Assembly: GCF_027744825.2 (NCBI RefSeq)
Contig: NC_071335.1
Coordinates: 17,353,501-17,417,500 of the forward strand
Direction of reading: 5' to 3'
Length of the DNA stretch: 64,000 bases
DNA from: Synchiropus splendidus
Lineage: Eukaryota > Chordata > Actinopteri > Syngnathiformes > Callionymidae
The notes under the pieces are model-generated. The model was not told where the DNA came from and did no database searches. It worked only from the letters and a program-made list of their open reading frames with translations. The translations under genes were made by a program, and so were the position numbers. Positions 36,670 to 47,956 of this stretch are shown here, piece by piece; position 1 is the first letter of the stretch, and each line of letters starts with the position of its first letter.

Positions 36670-39600
36670 TGGCGCTTTCAGTGAGGTCACTGTGCTGCTA
36701 TATGAATAATAGATTTTAATTGATTTAACCTGGTCCTGAAGTGGACTAAAACACCAGCCCTGTCACTTTCAGAGGGCAGAGCAAGGGAAGCATGGTCCAG
36801 CACACATCTTTAAAAGCCTCTGACGTGAGTCCCGGATGAAATATTTACACCGTAGCGTGGACTGACCTCCAACTGCAAACCCGGATTTTGATTTCCTATT
36901 GATTTCAGACGAGGGAAGTGGGGCAGGACAAAATGGAAGCGACAATGTCCAGTCCAACATTGGAATCCTCACCAGAAGGAACCCATGAGACGGAGGCGTC
37001 GACCATGACCTGCGCTCAGACATGGTCGACACGACATCCGCAATGGCCGGCGACACCTACAGTCCCTCAATTCCTCTAAAATTCCTCATTCGGAAGTCAC
37101 TCGATGGACGCGTATTAGAGCCTCTCTGACTTGGTTTCCTCTTTTATCCACATCTGCTGGTCTCAGCTGAGTCATCAAGTGTAGTCATCATCATGATGGC
37201 CATCATAAATAATGACAAAGGTCCTCCTGACCTTTATTCCCTTTATGCAGTGGAGCAGCGGCTGTGCCGCAGTTGAAATCCAGCTTGAACTAACACCAGA
37301 TTGGTGGCTAACATAGATCCTTGATGTCCGAAGTTTGTTCGGTTTGTCAGGTTTCATCCTAGTTTGCACTGTTAACCCAAAATGTCATTCTCTGCAAACA
37401 GATGAAGTTAATACAAAGCCGAAACCTTATTTTTTGTGTGTGTGAGAATGTGCAAATTTTTGTAAGTTTAACACACTTGAATGATCAAGTTTAGCCTGAG
37501 GTCACGTGGCCTGCTGCGTTTCGACAGTTTCTCCTGAAATAAGGTGAGTTTTTTTTCTTTACACAAGAATTGCTGGAACATTTCTTGCTTGAAACGTATA
37601 TTTGAATGTGTTTCAGTTGACTTGAGATGTAGATTTTTGTCAGTGGAAGATTTTGATTAACATTTATAGCGTTGTGGTTTTAGATTAACTTGTTGCTCAC
37701 ATGTCCTTTAGAGTTTTGCAGTGTGATTTTTGTACGTGTTTATGTTGAGAAAAAGTTGTATTATTATTATTATTATTATTATATAAGTACTTTTCATGTG
37801 TTACATCTCAAATACCACACAACTAAATTGCTGTTAAGCAGAATATCTTCTTTATTCCATGTTTCTCTCACTATAGAATGACTCAGTGGGGGTCATCTTT
37901 AGGGGCAGCATTGTTATGGACCCTTCCTCAGGCAAATAAACAAATAAAATATAGTGCATTGCATGGTCACTGACAAGAGAAGAAGTAAACATTTTTTATT
38001 GCACATAAATTTTGAAATTAAATTCATATTCCAGATAAAACTAGAATTTCAAGTTCATTTCACTGATAATATTCACTCAATATCACTGCCTTTTTTCATC
38101 TGTCAATATAATTAGATTATTGAGTCAGATGATTTTATTGCAATTGATTCAAAACATTTGGAGGTATTTTTGCTAACAGACTGATAAATGCCACCAAAAA
38201 ATGCCCAAACATGAGCGTAAATCAGAAGATGTGATCTCCACCAGAAGAGCGTCGTGTGTGCCAATGGTGAGAAAGCAACGTATTTAAACTGCTGCTCACA
38301 ACTTTAGGGAAGCGACAGCAGCTTGCAATGAAGAAGTAGTAACGTATGTCAGAAGCTCCAACCCTTTTAATGTGGAACTACGCGCCTGAGATGAAGCAGA
38401 GCGAGCAAAGACTTCCGTGCTACTGAAGCCACCTAACCCCAATAAAAATGATTCCATGGGAAACAGAGAGGTCGGCGGGGTAATTATTAATATCTGCACA
38501 TCTGCAGCCCGATGAAAACAAAGTACCTGGCTGCGCGAGTGTGTGAACCAGCCTGTCATCCATGACCCGCCTCAGCATTCATGACTGCAACCCTCTTGCT
38601 TCATTGAAGGTAGAACCAGCAGACAGTGTTAACAACATGCAGATTTATTCACTACATTAGCATGATAAATTGGAAACAAAATGAAGCAGCTATACTTGAA
38701 TTATTAAGATTATGAAAAATTATAATGAATGCTTTGCTCTTGATGTGACTTGTTTTCCTGATAAACAAACGCCTGTAATTACCGCAGAAACATCTGGGGA
38801 CTTTTGTAACCCTCATTAATCTCTCCCAAGCCAACCATTCATCTCCCTGCAGAGCCTCACGTTCCACGGTGAGAACAGCGGTGACACTGCATATAAATGT
38901 TTACTGTTGATCGGATACGTCCAGGTTCTCTCTCTGGCATCGTTCCCGACTCGGAGGATGGTGCCCAGTGGAAACATGCTGCCGGTGCCAAGGCTTTGGT
39001 GCTCATTTTCATCCAGCCAGTTGCCCGAGAGACATCTGTGATGCCCCTCCAGAGCAATGAACATCCACGCACACCAAGACGTACTTAAACACATACTCAC
39101 GAACCGCTACAAAACAGTACGAAGCCATGCAAGTGTGACCATTTTCTCCTTAGAAAATCCAAAATATTCTGATGGATGCAACGTTTTTTTCATTGTAATT
39201 CATCCGATAACACTGCGATGTGTCGCTCTTTTGTGTGTGTGCTGCTCCCTGACTGACCTGCAGGATGAGTAGGGGGGAGACTCCTGCAGATTAATGGGTC
39301 TGTCGACTCTCCCGTAGTGGCATGTATCCAAACTAAATTTGGCCACGACAGGATAGCGGGGTCAGGTGCAGGCAATAGAGACATTAAGGCAGGTCTGCTC
39401 CACAGCAGCATCTCCCCAAGACCACCGACCTCAAGCACCCGAGACTACGCAGTAGGAGGCTTCTGCCAAATGGATGAGGGTAAAATAATAAGATAACCCA
39501 TGACTTATTTTTACGCAACCTTTGAAGCTGCATCATAACTCAGAGAAGCTGCAATAAGTCAGGTGGTTTTTTGACGTAAAATGTTCCTCTTCATCACAAT

Positions 39601-39760
39601 ATACATTCAAATTTTAAAACATACCTAAACTGGGCGCTTTTTTTTCCCTCACAGCTGCGAGATTTACATTTCATGACGCGCTCTTCCTTTATCTGACTTG
39701 AAGGATTTTTAAGGAAATCACTTCACTTCAAGTAAATCTTCATTACTCTCCAGACTTTCG
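36670..39760. other. Intergenic or intronic DNA, no gene recognised
   Basis: The minus-strand frame at 36769-37056 lies upstream of the candidate exon but has no recognisable domain or splice bounds. A (TTA)n run sits at 37758-37782. 38330-38580 and 38830-39080 are repeat-free; both strands of the second are open for more than 60 codons with no recognisable product, more like conserved noncoding DNA than an exon. Confidence 0.4.
37758..37782. repeat. (TTA)n microsatellite
   Basis: About eight ATT/TTA units. Confidence 0.85.
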
Positions 39761-39762
39761 TG

Positions 39763-39882
39763 GAGAATTCAGGGTTTTGATACATGGACCCAATGAAACT
39801 CGCGACATGACAGAAATGCAACAGCGGAGAATCTAAGAGAAAGTTACCTCGGCCAGTAAAACAATGTAAGCAGCAGATGTTT
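39763..39882 (+). repeat. Duplicated segment, unit a, first copy
   Basis: GTTTTGATACATGGACCCAA, AATCTAAGAGAAAGTTACCT, CGGCCAGTAAAACAATG and CAGCAGATGTTT recur at about 41870-41989 with roughly 90 percent identity by eye. After GATGTTT the two copies diverge abruptly: this one continues GCAGCCAGAGG, the other joins to unit b. Neither looks like a known element to me. Confidence 0.8.
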
Positions 39883-39889
39883 GCAGCCA

Positions 39890-41085
39890 GAGGAGAAATC
39901 AGCTGGCTCCAGATCTACTAAGAGTTCTTTCATCGGTTCAGAAGGGCCACAGTAGAGTTAGTAAACTGTGATGACATATGAATGGGCGCATGCCCATTTT
40001 GCTTACGGGAGTTTACAGGAGTACTGTTGTTTGTCAAGCTCGTAGTGTTGTGGTCCAGACCACCTAACTGAGACCGAGTGGAGACTGGAGCAGAGCGACA
40101 AGACTGAGACTGTCAGGCCAAAACCAATGTGGGGAGGCAGGAACAAGCGCAAGAGTAAGACCGAGTTCACTACAGAGAACATATAGACACACGTGAATTT
40201 CTTACTGCAAAAGAACCTGCAGTCATTTTTTATTTTTTCCAAAATAAATGAACTGAAATTCCTTCATTGGAAAAAGCTAGTTGTAAAAAACTAGTGTATT
40301 CAGTTTGATCTTCATCAGGGTCTCGCACCCCACCTCAAGTTCTGACAACTGATCACACAAAAAGAAGACATATTTACTGCAGCTCTGAAAACTTGTTATT
40401 CAAATAGATACAGTACATCCACTAAGATGCCTTTATTTCATCATGACGTGGACTGTAAATGTTTTTTTTTTATGTATTTGTCTATAGTTGTTGAAATGTG
40501 ATGTTGAACCAACTAATATTTGGCCACATAAAACTCAGGATTTGGTCCCTGGCCGTTGAGTTTTGTCATATCCTGGAAACATTACACTGATGCAAATGTA
40601 GAAAAGAGCAATCTAGAAAAGTTTATAGTTTAAGCCAAAATGTCTGTTTACGTTTTCATCCACACACGCGGACGGTCTCCGCATTCACGCCTGCAACACA
40701 ACAGGAAAAGTTTTGTTGAATATTTAATATTAAATCTGCTCAAGTCCCAAAGGTGACAGTTAAAACGTGCGTGAAGAAGATGTTTGGGAGAAAAGAGGAC
40801 GTCGTTGAAGATGACATTTTGGTCATTATCTTGCAAGAAGCATAAAAATGAAGGCAGCATGTGACATTAACAGCTCCCTGTTGTCAGTGTTAATGTTAAT
40901 GCAGTGAAGGGGGAGGACAATAAACTTGTTTGTTGTCCCTGAAACATTAAAAATGCGGCCATTAATTAATCCCAGCATCCACGAAAGGTTCCGATCGTAC
41001 CTTGTAGGATGTGAATATTGTGTATTCACGCAGTAACAGCGTGGCCAATTAGTGGCGCGATGATCGGAGCCGGCGATAATTCCTC
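39890..41085. other. Gene-poor stretch with a repeat fragment
   Basis: Apart from the GAGACCGAG-type repeat fragment at 40035-40175 there is a T run near 40463 and no recognisable gene. The stretch is also the interval that is absent from the second, composite copy of the a/b duplication. Confidence 0.4.
40035..40175 (+). repeat. Fragment of the teleost GAGACC/AAGAC repeat
   Basis: GGTCCAGACCACCTAACTGA, GACCGAGTGGAGACTGGAGC, GACAAGACTGAGACTGTC and AAGACCGAG follow the imperfect GAGACCGAGACCAAGACC pattern of a widespread fish interspersed repeat (from memory). It is diverged and non-coding. Confidence 0.4.
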
Positions 41086-41094
41086 TCTTGGTAT

Positions 41095-41182
41095 TAACAA
41101 GCGCTGTCAAGGTGACCTCTGCTTCAAATGGACATCAGAACTGGTTGGGAGGTCACCTTAAGTGCATCGCGTGAGGTCACAC
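41095..41182. promoter_or_regulatory. Cluster of AGGTCA-type half-sites, inverted pair
   Basis: AAGGTGACCTC at 41109-41119 and its exact reverse complement GAGGTCACCTT at 41149-41159 are separated by 29 bp, and a third half-site (GTGAGGTCAC) lies at 41171-41180. The first is preceded by GT, giving GTCAAGGTGACC, similar to extended monomer sites of orphan nuclear receptors. Adjacent DNA (40955-41085) has ATTAATTAATCC and CCAATTAG homeodomain cores. Nuclear-receptor binding is inference from motif shape. Confidence 0.3.
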
Positions 41183-41189
41183 TTCCAGC

Positions 41190-41421
41190 CGGGAAATAAT
41201 TGACCTTTGTAAATTTTCTGAAATGCGTAGTGGCTAATTGGGCGACTTTGGCATTTGCAGAGATCAGCCGGTTCTTCTTTCATGAGATGACCATTGTCGC
41301 CGCCAGTGCAAGGCCAACGCTGATCCAGGGGCTACATTCTGACGCTGAAAAAAAAGGAGCTTGACAGGGTGAGCCAGGGATGTAAAGGAATAAAAGATCA
41401 TTATATCAAGCTACTTGATCC
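41190..41421. other. Short interval, nothing recognised
   Basis: Single-copy-looking DNA with GGCTAATTGGGC near 41233 and an A run near 41349. No gene. Confidence 0.35.
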
Positions 41422-41560
41422 TATAACATTAGGAACTTGAAATGTCGCACTGCGCTTTCATTGTCAGGATTGTTTTGGTGGCTTTATCTGTGGTATGGTG
41501 CATATGCCTTGAAGTTCAACTCCTGTGCTTGGCACCTGCGGGGCTTTCATGCTACTGACA
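41422..41560 (+). repeat. Duplicated segment, unit b, first copy
   Basis: TATAACATTAGGAACTTGAA, GCTTTCATTGTCAGGATTGT, GGTATGGTGCATATGCCTTG recur at 41990-42125. Differences are mostly transitions and include many that change amino acids in the one frame open through both copies (41437-41655 and 41971-42165), so I see no coding constraint. Confidence 0.8.
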
Positions 41561-41869
41561 TGAACCAACTTAGTGGGTGTGGCTACTGTTCCAGTGAGCA
41601 CCGGAGGTTACCATATATAGAAATAGCAAAGAGGCATGTGAAAACTAGTTTGTAGTTTGTTGTCTAATGCCCAATGAAATGTTGACTTACTTTTACTTAC
41701 TTACTTTTTTTACAGTAATCTATTGATCATTTATATATGAATGTAATGATCAGTTAGTTCAGATCAGTTTACAAAAACAGCATGAGCACAAAGCAGGTGG
41801 AAAGTGTTGGATGCCTATTTAAATCTGAGCCAGTTTGTTTCAGGGTTTGATGTTTGGAGATCGTCCCAG

Positions 41870-42125
41870 TGGAATTCACAGTTTTGATACATGGAGCCAA
41901 TGAAACTCGCGGCATGACACAAATGCAACTGCAGAGAATCTAAGAGAAAGTTACCTCGGCCAGTAAAACAATGCAAACAGCAGATGTTTATAACATTAGA
42001 AACTTGAAGTGTCGCACTGTGCTTTCATTGTCAGGATTGTTTTGGCGGCTTTATCCGTGGTATGGTGCATATTCCTTGGAGTTCGTCTCTTGTGCTCGAC
42101 ATCTATGGGGCTTCCATGCTGCTGA
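41870..42125 (+). repeat. Composite second copy of units a and b
   Basis: Units a (41870-41989) and b (41990-42125) are directly joined here, while the first copies are 1.54 kb apart (39882 and 41422). The join shares only one base (T) with both parents, so it looks like a tandem duplicate with an internal deletion rather than a spliced RNA copy: no GT...AG boundaries lie at the first-copy edges. The reverse scenario, insertion of 1.54 kb between a and b in the first copy, is also possible. Confidence 0.75.
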
Positions 42126-42148
42126 CTCTGGCTTCAGACTAGGGAGGG

Positions 42149-43080
42149 GTGGCTTTCACATTTGAATTGATTCAATGCCTGGGAATTGGGACAGCGGACA
42201 TGTTTCTTATACAAGTTTCACCATTGGTACGGCTGAGTGCTAACGCGCTGAACAGCTGCAAACTGTGGACTGGACAAGCCCTGGATACAGATGCCATTAC
42301 GCTGCAATGGGTGCCACGTGGTCTCCAGGTCCGGCGTCGGAAATCGTCAAGTCTTACACCACCTCACAGTCACAAGGATACATTTAAGGACCAACACAAC
42401 TTTTATGTGAATTGGTGCGCGGAATTCGGACTGAAGGAGTGAGTTTGGTATTGTTCCCTGCTGAGGTGAACAAAACAACAGACTTAAAGCCTGGACTCAA
42501 GTCCGCCAGGAGAGATGGCGTGTATCCTGGACTACCAGTGGGATGTCAGACTTTTTTTTCTTTAAGTTGTCCACTTGCCATTTGGGAAGAAAACAGCTTG
42601 ACAGTGGTCACTTGAAGCTTTCAATACAGACGCAATTGTCACTTGTGACTGTTGAGACTGTAATTTGTTGCAGAGTTAGTCGCTCTCAAACAACAGTTCG
42701 GTGCATACTGCCCCCATTTGGTGAGAGTGAGTATAGAAAGTAATGCTGCAAAGGAGGAGGTGTGTAGTGGCACAAGAAATGGGAGAAAAGTTTGACCTAT
42801 AACTAGGCATCCCAACAAGTGGATTGGGAACTGGAAGACAAAGGAAATGTTCTATTCTACAAATCTGAATCTGAGTTCGGTTGTCTAGAGAAGTTGCAGA
42901 TGTGTTTCTTTGGCCAGTGGCTTTTGTTGTCATGGTGAAGAGTTGTTATGATATTTACATGTTTGGTCACTTAAAAATAATATTGAACTAACTGTTTTTT
43001 GTTTTTTTTTTTTTCCAGGTATCAGGCATCTCGCATGTCGGAGCCAATCTTCCTCCGTCATGAAACAGATGATGGATGAC
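42149..43080 (+). other. Weak two-exon gene model, unknown product
   Basis: A 97-codon frame from 42149 runs to a GTGAGT donor at 42439 (CTGAAGGA|GTGAGT). 579 bp later, TTGAACTAAC, an uninterrupted T-rich tract and TTTCCAG (43016-43017) form a textbook branch point, polypyrimidine tract and acceptor. Splicing keeps frame across GA|G and adds YQASRMSEPIFLRHETDDG before a stop near 43080. The protein of about 117 residues resembles nothing I know. The start lies just downstream of the duplicated a/b segment. The splice sites are the only good evidence; this could be a noncoding transcript or coincidence. Confidence 0.2.
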
Positions 43081-44599
43081 ATCACAATCTGTCACAGCCT
43101 TAAAGAAGAGAATAACAAATCACCACCTCTGACGGCAAAACTTGTTCGGGTCCTCAGACACTTCCCAGTTCACCGTGAGACAGGAATGTACTAAATCCTC
43201 TTCAGGTGGGAGGGCCGACCCACCGACCATCTCCAGACTTCATCCTCTCACAGACTGATGAATCCTTTCTCTTGCATCCACTCCCCTACATTAAGCATAG
43301 GTAGCGCCATCTGCTCCCTATTAATTCCCCAGCAGGCGACTTATCACCTCAACCCCGTGACCCTGCTCGCCTACAACATCCTCTCCGTCTCTCCCCTCTT
43401 CACGTCTCTCCTTCACTCCCTCATTCCAGGAGCCTATTCATCTCAGCGTCGCCGTGTTTTATACACTGCAAGTTGAAGAGGTTTGTTGACATTTCATTTT
43501 CCTGTGCCTTAGAATATGGATGAACACACACTCACGGACTCACGCAGACATGTATGGAAACACACTCTCTAACCTTTCAGTAACAGCTATGGAGCCTGCT
43601 GACTCCCCCCCGCGTGTCCCCGTGGCGAGGTCCGCTGGACAAGTCTGGTCCACCGGGTCAGCAGTAAATGAGAAGCAGAGCTTGAGGATTAGGGAGGAGA
43701 TAGTTGTGGGTTCAGGAGCCGTCCTCTGGCTTTGATTAGCTCCCCTACTTGATGAAATGCCCATCGTCTAGGAAAAAAAAGATGAAAATTGGAAGAGCAG
43801 AGGAGAAGGGAGAGCAGAGTCAAGGCCATTTGTTTTCTCAGCTGGGTCTGGTTCCAGTGGTCCGCACACATACGTCGACAGAAATGTCCCGATGAGGACA
43901 GAATAAAAGTCAGTTTGGCTCCAGTTTGACCGTCTCTCCAGCCTCATCCCTCACTGGCTTGTTTACCGCTCATGTCTTCCTCTCGAAGGCAAAACCTTTC
44001 TCTCCTTCTGTCAGGTCTGTGAGAGTAACCTGACTCTGGCGGCTTCTGACACGATCCAGACCGCTCCTAGCCCGGGCCCAACACTTTCACCACCAGAGCC
44101 AGACAGTAAAACAACCAGATTACTTCCACATGTTCCTCTCTGTTTCTCTTTCAAACACAATTTTTTTGTTGTTGGCAAGCAACTGCCCCCATCATCACAG
44201 TGTGCCGGCCTCAAGATCACCAGGATCGCAAGAAAGAGGTCACTTCAGCTTCGACCTGTCTGGTGGAGCGCAGACATTAAGAGAAGAGCAGAACCAAAGA
44301 GGGGAAAGAAGGAGCAAACTATCACTCCGAGATTGATGAAGTGTAATGTGCCAATTGGGATGTAAAACAGAGCTCACTGGCAGTCAATCCAACCTGATGA
44401 CAATCTGTTCACACAGCTCAAGACGCTCCAACATCATTTAGATATCGATGATGAAACACACTTCATCATTCTGAGCAGACAGGACCCATCAGATAAACGG
44501 ATTAGAAAAGCTGGTTGCAATACAACTGGTCTAAGACCCTCAAATAAAACACAATATTACAATAGTTTCATACTAAAAAACGCTGATATTTTTGCTGAG

Positions 44600-44655
44600 A
44601 AGGCGACTTGGTGACCCACTTTTGGGTCACGACAAACCAGGTGAGAATCAAGTCA
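44600..44655 (+). repeat. Terminal fragment of a hAT-like repeat (GTGACCCA...TGGGTCAC)
   Basis: GTGACCCACTTTTGGGTCAC is an 8-bp-arm palindrome followed by CAGGTGAGAATCAAG. Reversed, this resembles the GATTCTCAACTGGTGGGTCG, CGACCCAAAAGTGGGTCG end of a very common vertebrate hAT-type element (from memory). Only the end is present. Confidence 0.4.
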
Positions 44656-45256
44656 CCCATACATCAAACGGTGTAGATCATTAGATTTGCTCTTCATTAT
44701 ATGCAGACTGCTAAACATCAACAATGGTTCTACAGAACTGTGACCAGACTCTCCTCCCATCCAGGCGGTGCATCTCATCCACAGTCACAGTCATCAACTG
44801 ATGCCCTCCTGCTCCCTTCTTTGACCTCTCACTGGGAGACCTCAACTCACTATTGACGTACAACTGAAAGTCTTAACATCGCCTCTGACCAAGTCGCCTA
44901 TTGACCAACTGCATATTGACACGTGCAGTGCATCAAGGTCTTGCAGTAACCCCTCAATGGTTGTAGTAGTTATACTGTATACTGTAGTATAACACCCGGC
45001 AACACAGGAAAATGTATGATGTAGAAACAAGGCTTTTTATTTTTATTTGTGGTGGGCCGTTAACAATTCATTAATTACAACATTATTACAATTAATTAAT
45101 TACAACAACAACAAAAAATAATTTAATTGAACAGTTTGCTCTCCAGAAAACAGGGAACCTTTGTGAGTGCAGGAGTTCCTGCTCCACTGATCCCACTGAT
45201 GCACAAGACACATGGCAGCTAGGATGATAACAACAACAACAAACATGGAGGAATCC

Positions 45257-45298
45257 CTGAACAAAAGCAAACAAAAGCATCTGTTTGCTTTTGTTCAG
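45257..45298. repeat. Perfect 17-bp-arm hairpin
   Basis: CTGAACAAAAGCAAACA (45257-45273) is followed after an 8-bp loop by its exact reverse complement TGTTTGCTTTTGTTCAG (45282-45298). No coding function is apparent. The flanking AACAACAACAACAAACATGG suggests a repetitive context. Confidence 0.85.
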
Positions 45299-45583
45299 CG
45301 ATGTTTTTCGCTACACAATGGCCAGGGTTTCCACTACTCTGAATGGACTTCTTATAACAGAAATTCTTATACAAATGTTTTCAAGACATTAAAAGAGCTT
45401 TAGTTGAAATAAGGTGATATAAAACTTGAATATAGCCACCATCGTGATTTATTGTACCATTGTCAAGCAATATTTTGTTGTTTAAATGTATGTATGGGTC
45501 CATCATTTGATTCAGTAATATACCAAATTCATTCAAATTGAAAAATGTGGCTTCTTGGGGCCAATATTCTTATACCATTAAAC

Positions 45584-45660
45584 GGCGATTAATTGAGATT
45601 AATTCATCACAAATTGTCGAATTAACTAGATTGTTTTTTTAATCGAATCTCACCCCAAAT
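45584..45660 (+). repeat. Fragment of the ATTAATCG-rich teleost repeat
   Basis: CGGCGATTAATTGAGATTAA, TTCATCACAAATTGTCGAAT, TAATCGAATCTCACCCC match the wording of a frequent fish repeat built from GCGATTAATTGCGATTAATT motifs (from memory). It is short and diverged; element class unknown. Confidence 0.35.
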
Positions 45661-46424
45661 TATTACATGGTTGAAGTTTAAAAAAAAAAAGTCCTTTAAC
45701 ACATTCACTGACTTCAGAGGTATCTCATCCACTAGCCGAATGTGGGCCTCAATCTTGATCTACAAATGAAATATTTAGACCACTGAATCCCATGATGATG
45801 ATGATGAAGTGCACAAAGAATGGTCTGCAGATATTCAGAGGTAAATCCTAGCTATAATAACTACACGTGACAGGCCATATAAAATGGTTCTGAGGGTCCG
45901 CTGTAGCCCACTGGCCTTGTGTTTGACATACCTGTTGTATATGTGATTCACACGCCTTAAGTGAGTGGCTCTGTAGCGTTCTTGTCCAAAGTGATCACCT
46001 CTGACAGAACTCTCAGACACACACCAGTCAATGTTTCTTTCAGTTGATGCGAGTTTCAGTCTAACTCCACGCCACTCTTTTTTTTTTCTGTTCTCTCACT
46101 CTTCCTGGTTTATTCCGCAGTGCTTTGGTAACCTCTCGACTTTGCACCTGTGCAGTGTTCCCTCCTCCTCTAAGTGGTCACTCTGCATGCCGAGACTCAT
46201 TATCAACGTGCAATTACAATCGCACGACGTCCTCCTCGGCCCCAAATGAAGCAGATGGCGAGTCGCTGCCACTGAATTATACACAAACTCACTATTTCCA
46301 TTCCTTTAAATAAGAGGTCTTCCCATCACAAATAACCCTGATATGAATTTGATGTGCAGTAATGAATCTGTTGGAGTTTCATTCCAGCTTACTGGGAAGT
46401 TAATAAAACAATATTGCAATTGGT

Positions 46425-46545
46425 AGCGCAGGAGAACTCTGTGGACCGAGCTTTAGATTAGGGCCCTAATGGCTCTGAAGCCGGAGGCTAAATTGAAATG
46501 TAAAACCCCGAGCGAGACCCTAATTCACCCTTATCTGTGTGAGTG
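46425..46545. promoter_or_regulatory. Candidate conserved noncoding segment with ATTAGGGCCCTAAT
   Basis: The perfect 14-bp palindrome ATTAGGGCCCTAAT (46457-46470) places two inverted TAAT cores six bases apart. CTAAATTG and CCTAATTCACC follow nearby. The segment lacks simple repeats and recognisable coding sequence. Regulatory function is inferred from motif density only. Confidence 0.25.
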
Positions 46546-47513
46546 ACGAGCCTGCCTCCCCTGGCTGAGATTGGGGCCATCGAGTCGGATGAACCACAAT
46601 TTGCTTTGTTAAAGGAAGGTGTGTATGCGCACGTGGTCCAGATCTCACTATGGAGATATCAAATACGTGACTGGAATGGAGAGAAACTAATGGACCAGGG
46701 CAAAGGTGACCATCCTGCTACAGCGAAAAAGTCGAAGGGTTCTTTTGATATTGGTCAATAAGGGTTAATGAGAAAATGCACAGTTACGCTACAGTGTCTG
46801 GGCGAGCTCGGGTGAAGAACTTCATCTGTGAGCCTTGGAGAAAAATGAAGCCTCCGTTATGTTTCCAGCTGACCACTGAAGCTCTGGTGTGTTGTCTTCA
46901 TTCACACGCTGACAGTTTTGTTTTTAATATCTAACTTGTAAACAGATTCAGTTTTAAAAAATAATGCAGCTATTTAAAATGAAAAAAACTTGAGTGGGAT
47001 GGAAGTGAGGTAACTGAGGGGGGGTTCAATTTTGGTGGCATTATGTAGGTTCCTTTGGATGGAAAATGGATAAGCGACAAAAATATATTCTGTATGTAGT
47101 GTGGTCATGCTCTTGGTATAACAGCTGGTCTTGACTACTGCACAACTCTGAATCTTTGGATACAATGAAAGGAGTGATTTCTGCTCTTCACTGAGCTCAG
47201 CGACATCACCTGCTACAAAGTTGATCGGCGCTATTACCACGTAAACGCAGTTTCATGAGAAGCGGCTATTCTTCCTTTTAAGCGCTGCCATGTGAAAGCT
47301 TCAAGCGTCACTTCTCTCGGTGGACACTCAGGTGGAGTTGGCCATTGGGACATGCTCAGGAAGCTGTTGTCGTAAAGTGTTCACAAAGCCAGAGCAATAC
47401 TGCATATCCTTAGTTAACTGGCCGCCATTTCATGTGTTCTTCCTCTACGACCATAAAAGTAGACACTGCCTCAATTTTAAACGAAGAGAGGGACAAAGAG
47501 GGCACTGGAAAAC

Positions 47514-47580
47514 ACGAATATCGGCTTGGTATCGGCTGATTCTTTTCAGTATCAGTCATGAAAAAGTGGTATCAAGTCAT
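47514..47580 (+). repeat. End fragment of the TATCGG-type teleost repeat
   Basis: AATATCGGCTTGGTATCGGC, TGATTCTTTTCAGTATCAGT, GAAAAAGTGGTATC follow the end of a common fish DNA-transposon repeat that normally finishes AAAAGTGGTATCGGTGCATC (from memory). The last bases are lost or changed here (ATCAAGTCATCC). Confidence 0.45.
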
Positions 47581-47956
47581 CCTCATGATAAATGGGTTTA
47601 GTTTTTAAATTAACATTCGTTCTATGTGACATTTCTGATGGTATACAGTAGGCTGCATCATGTATTGCGGTAATTTGAGGGTCTAAAATGTTTCTCTTCA
47701 ATCTTCAGAGCAGTCAGTCCGTTTTTTTCAGCCATTTTCAGAGTGGGATTTGACACCTTGGACAGGTCACCGGTCATCAGTGACTCTCAGATCATTCGTA
47801 AGATTGTTCGTGGACTGTGGGAAAAGAGGAAACTGAGGCAAGCACAAGGAGAACAAAAAGTACAAGTCAACAAGTCCCTGACAATCTTAGCAATTACTCG
47901 GACGTGTACAGGTTGACGTAGACACCAACACCTCTGATTGAAGTGCAAAATAATAA

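Larger units (their letters stand above)
43085..47510. other. Gene-poor stretch with small repeat pieces
   Basis: Two teleost repeat fragments (44600-44655, 45584-45660), a hairpin (45257-45298), a candidate regulatory segment (46425-46545) and A or T runs (43770, 45680, 46080) are the recognisable contents. 43210-43480 is CT-rich. No frame has a recognisable domain; the 72-codon frame at 46543-46761 looks protein-like in composition but has no splice bounds or similarity I can name. Confidence 0.4.

Noticed and set aside
38830..39080. Segment open on both strands with CTCCCTGCAG and GGTGAGAA splice-like words
   Set aside because: The words enclose only about 17 nt and no frame resembles a known protein.
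41437..42165. Similar frames in the two b copies as evidence of a duplicated gene
   Set aside because: Differences between copies fall freely on amino-acid-changing positions, so no coding constraint is visible.
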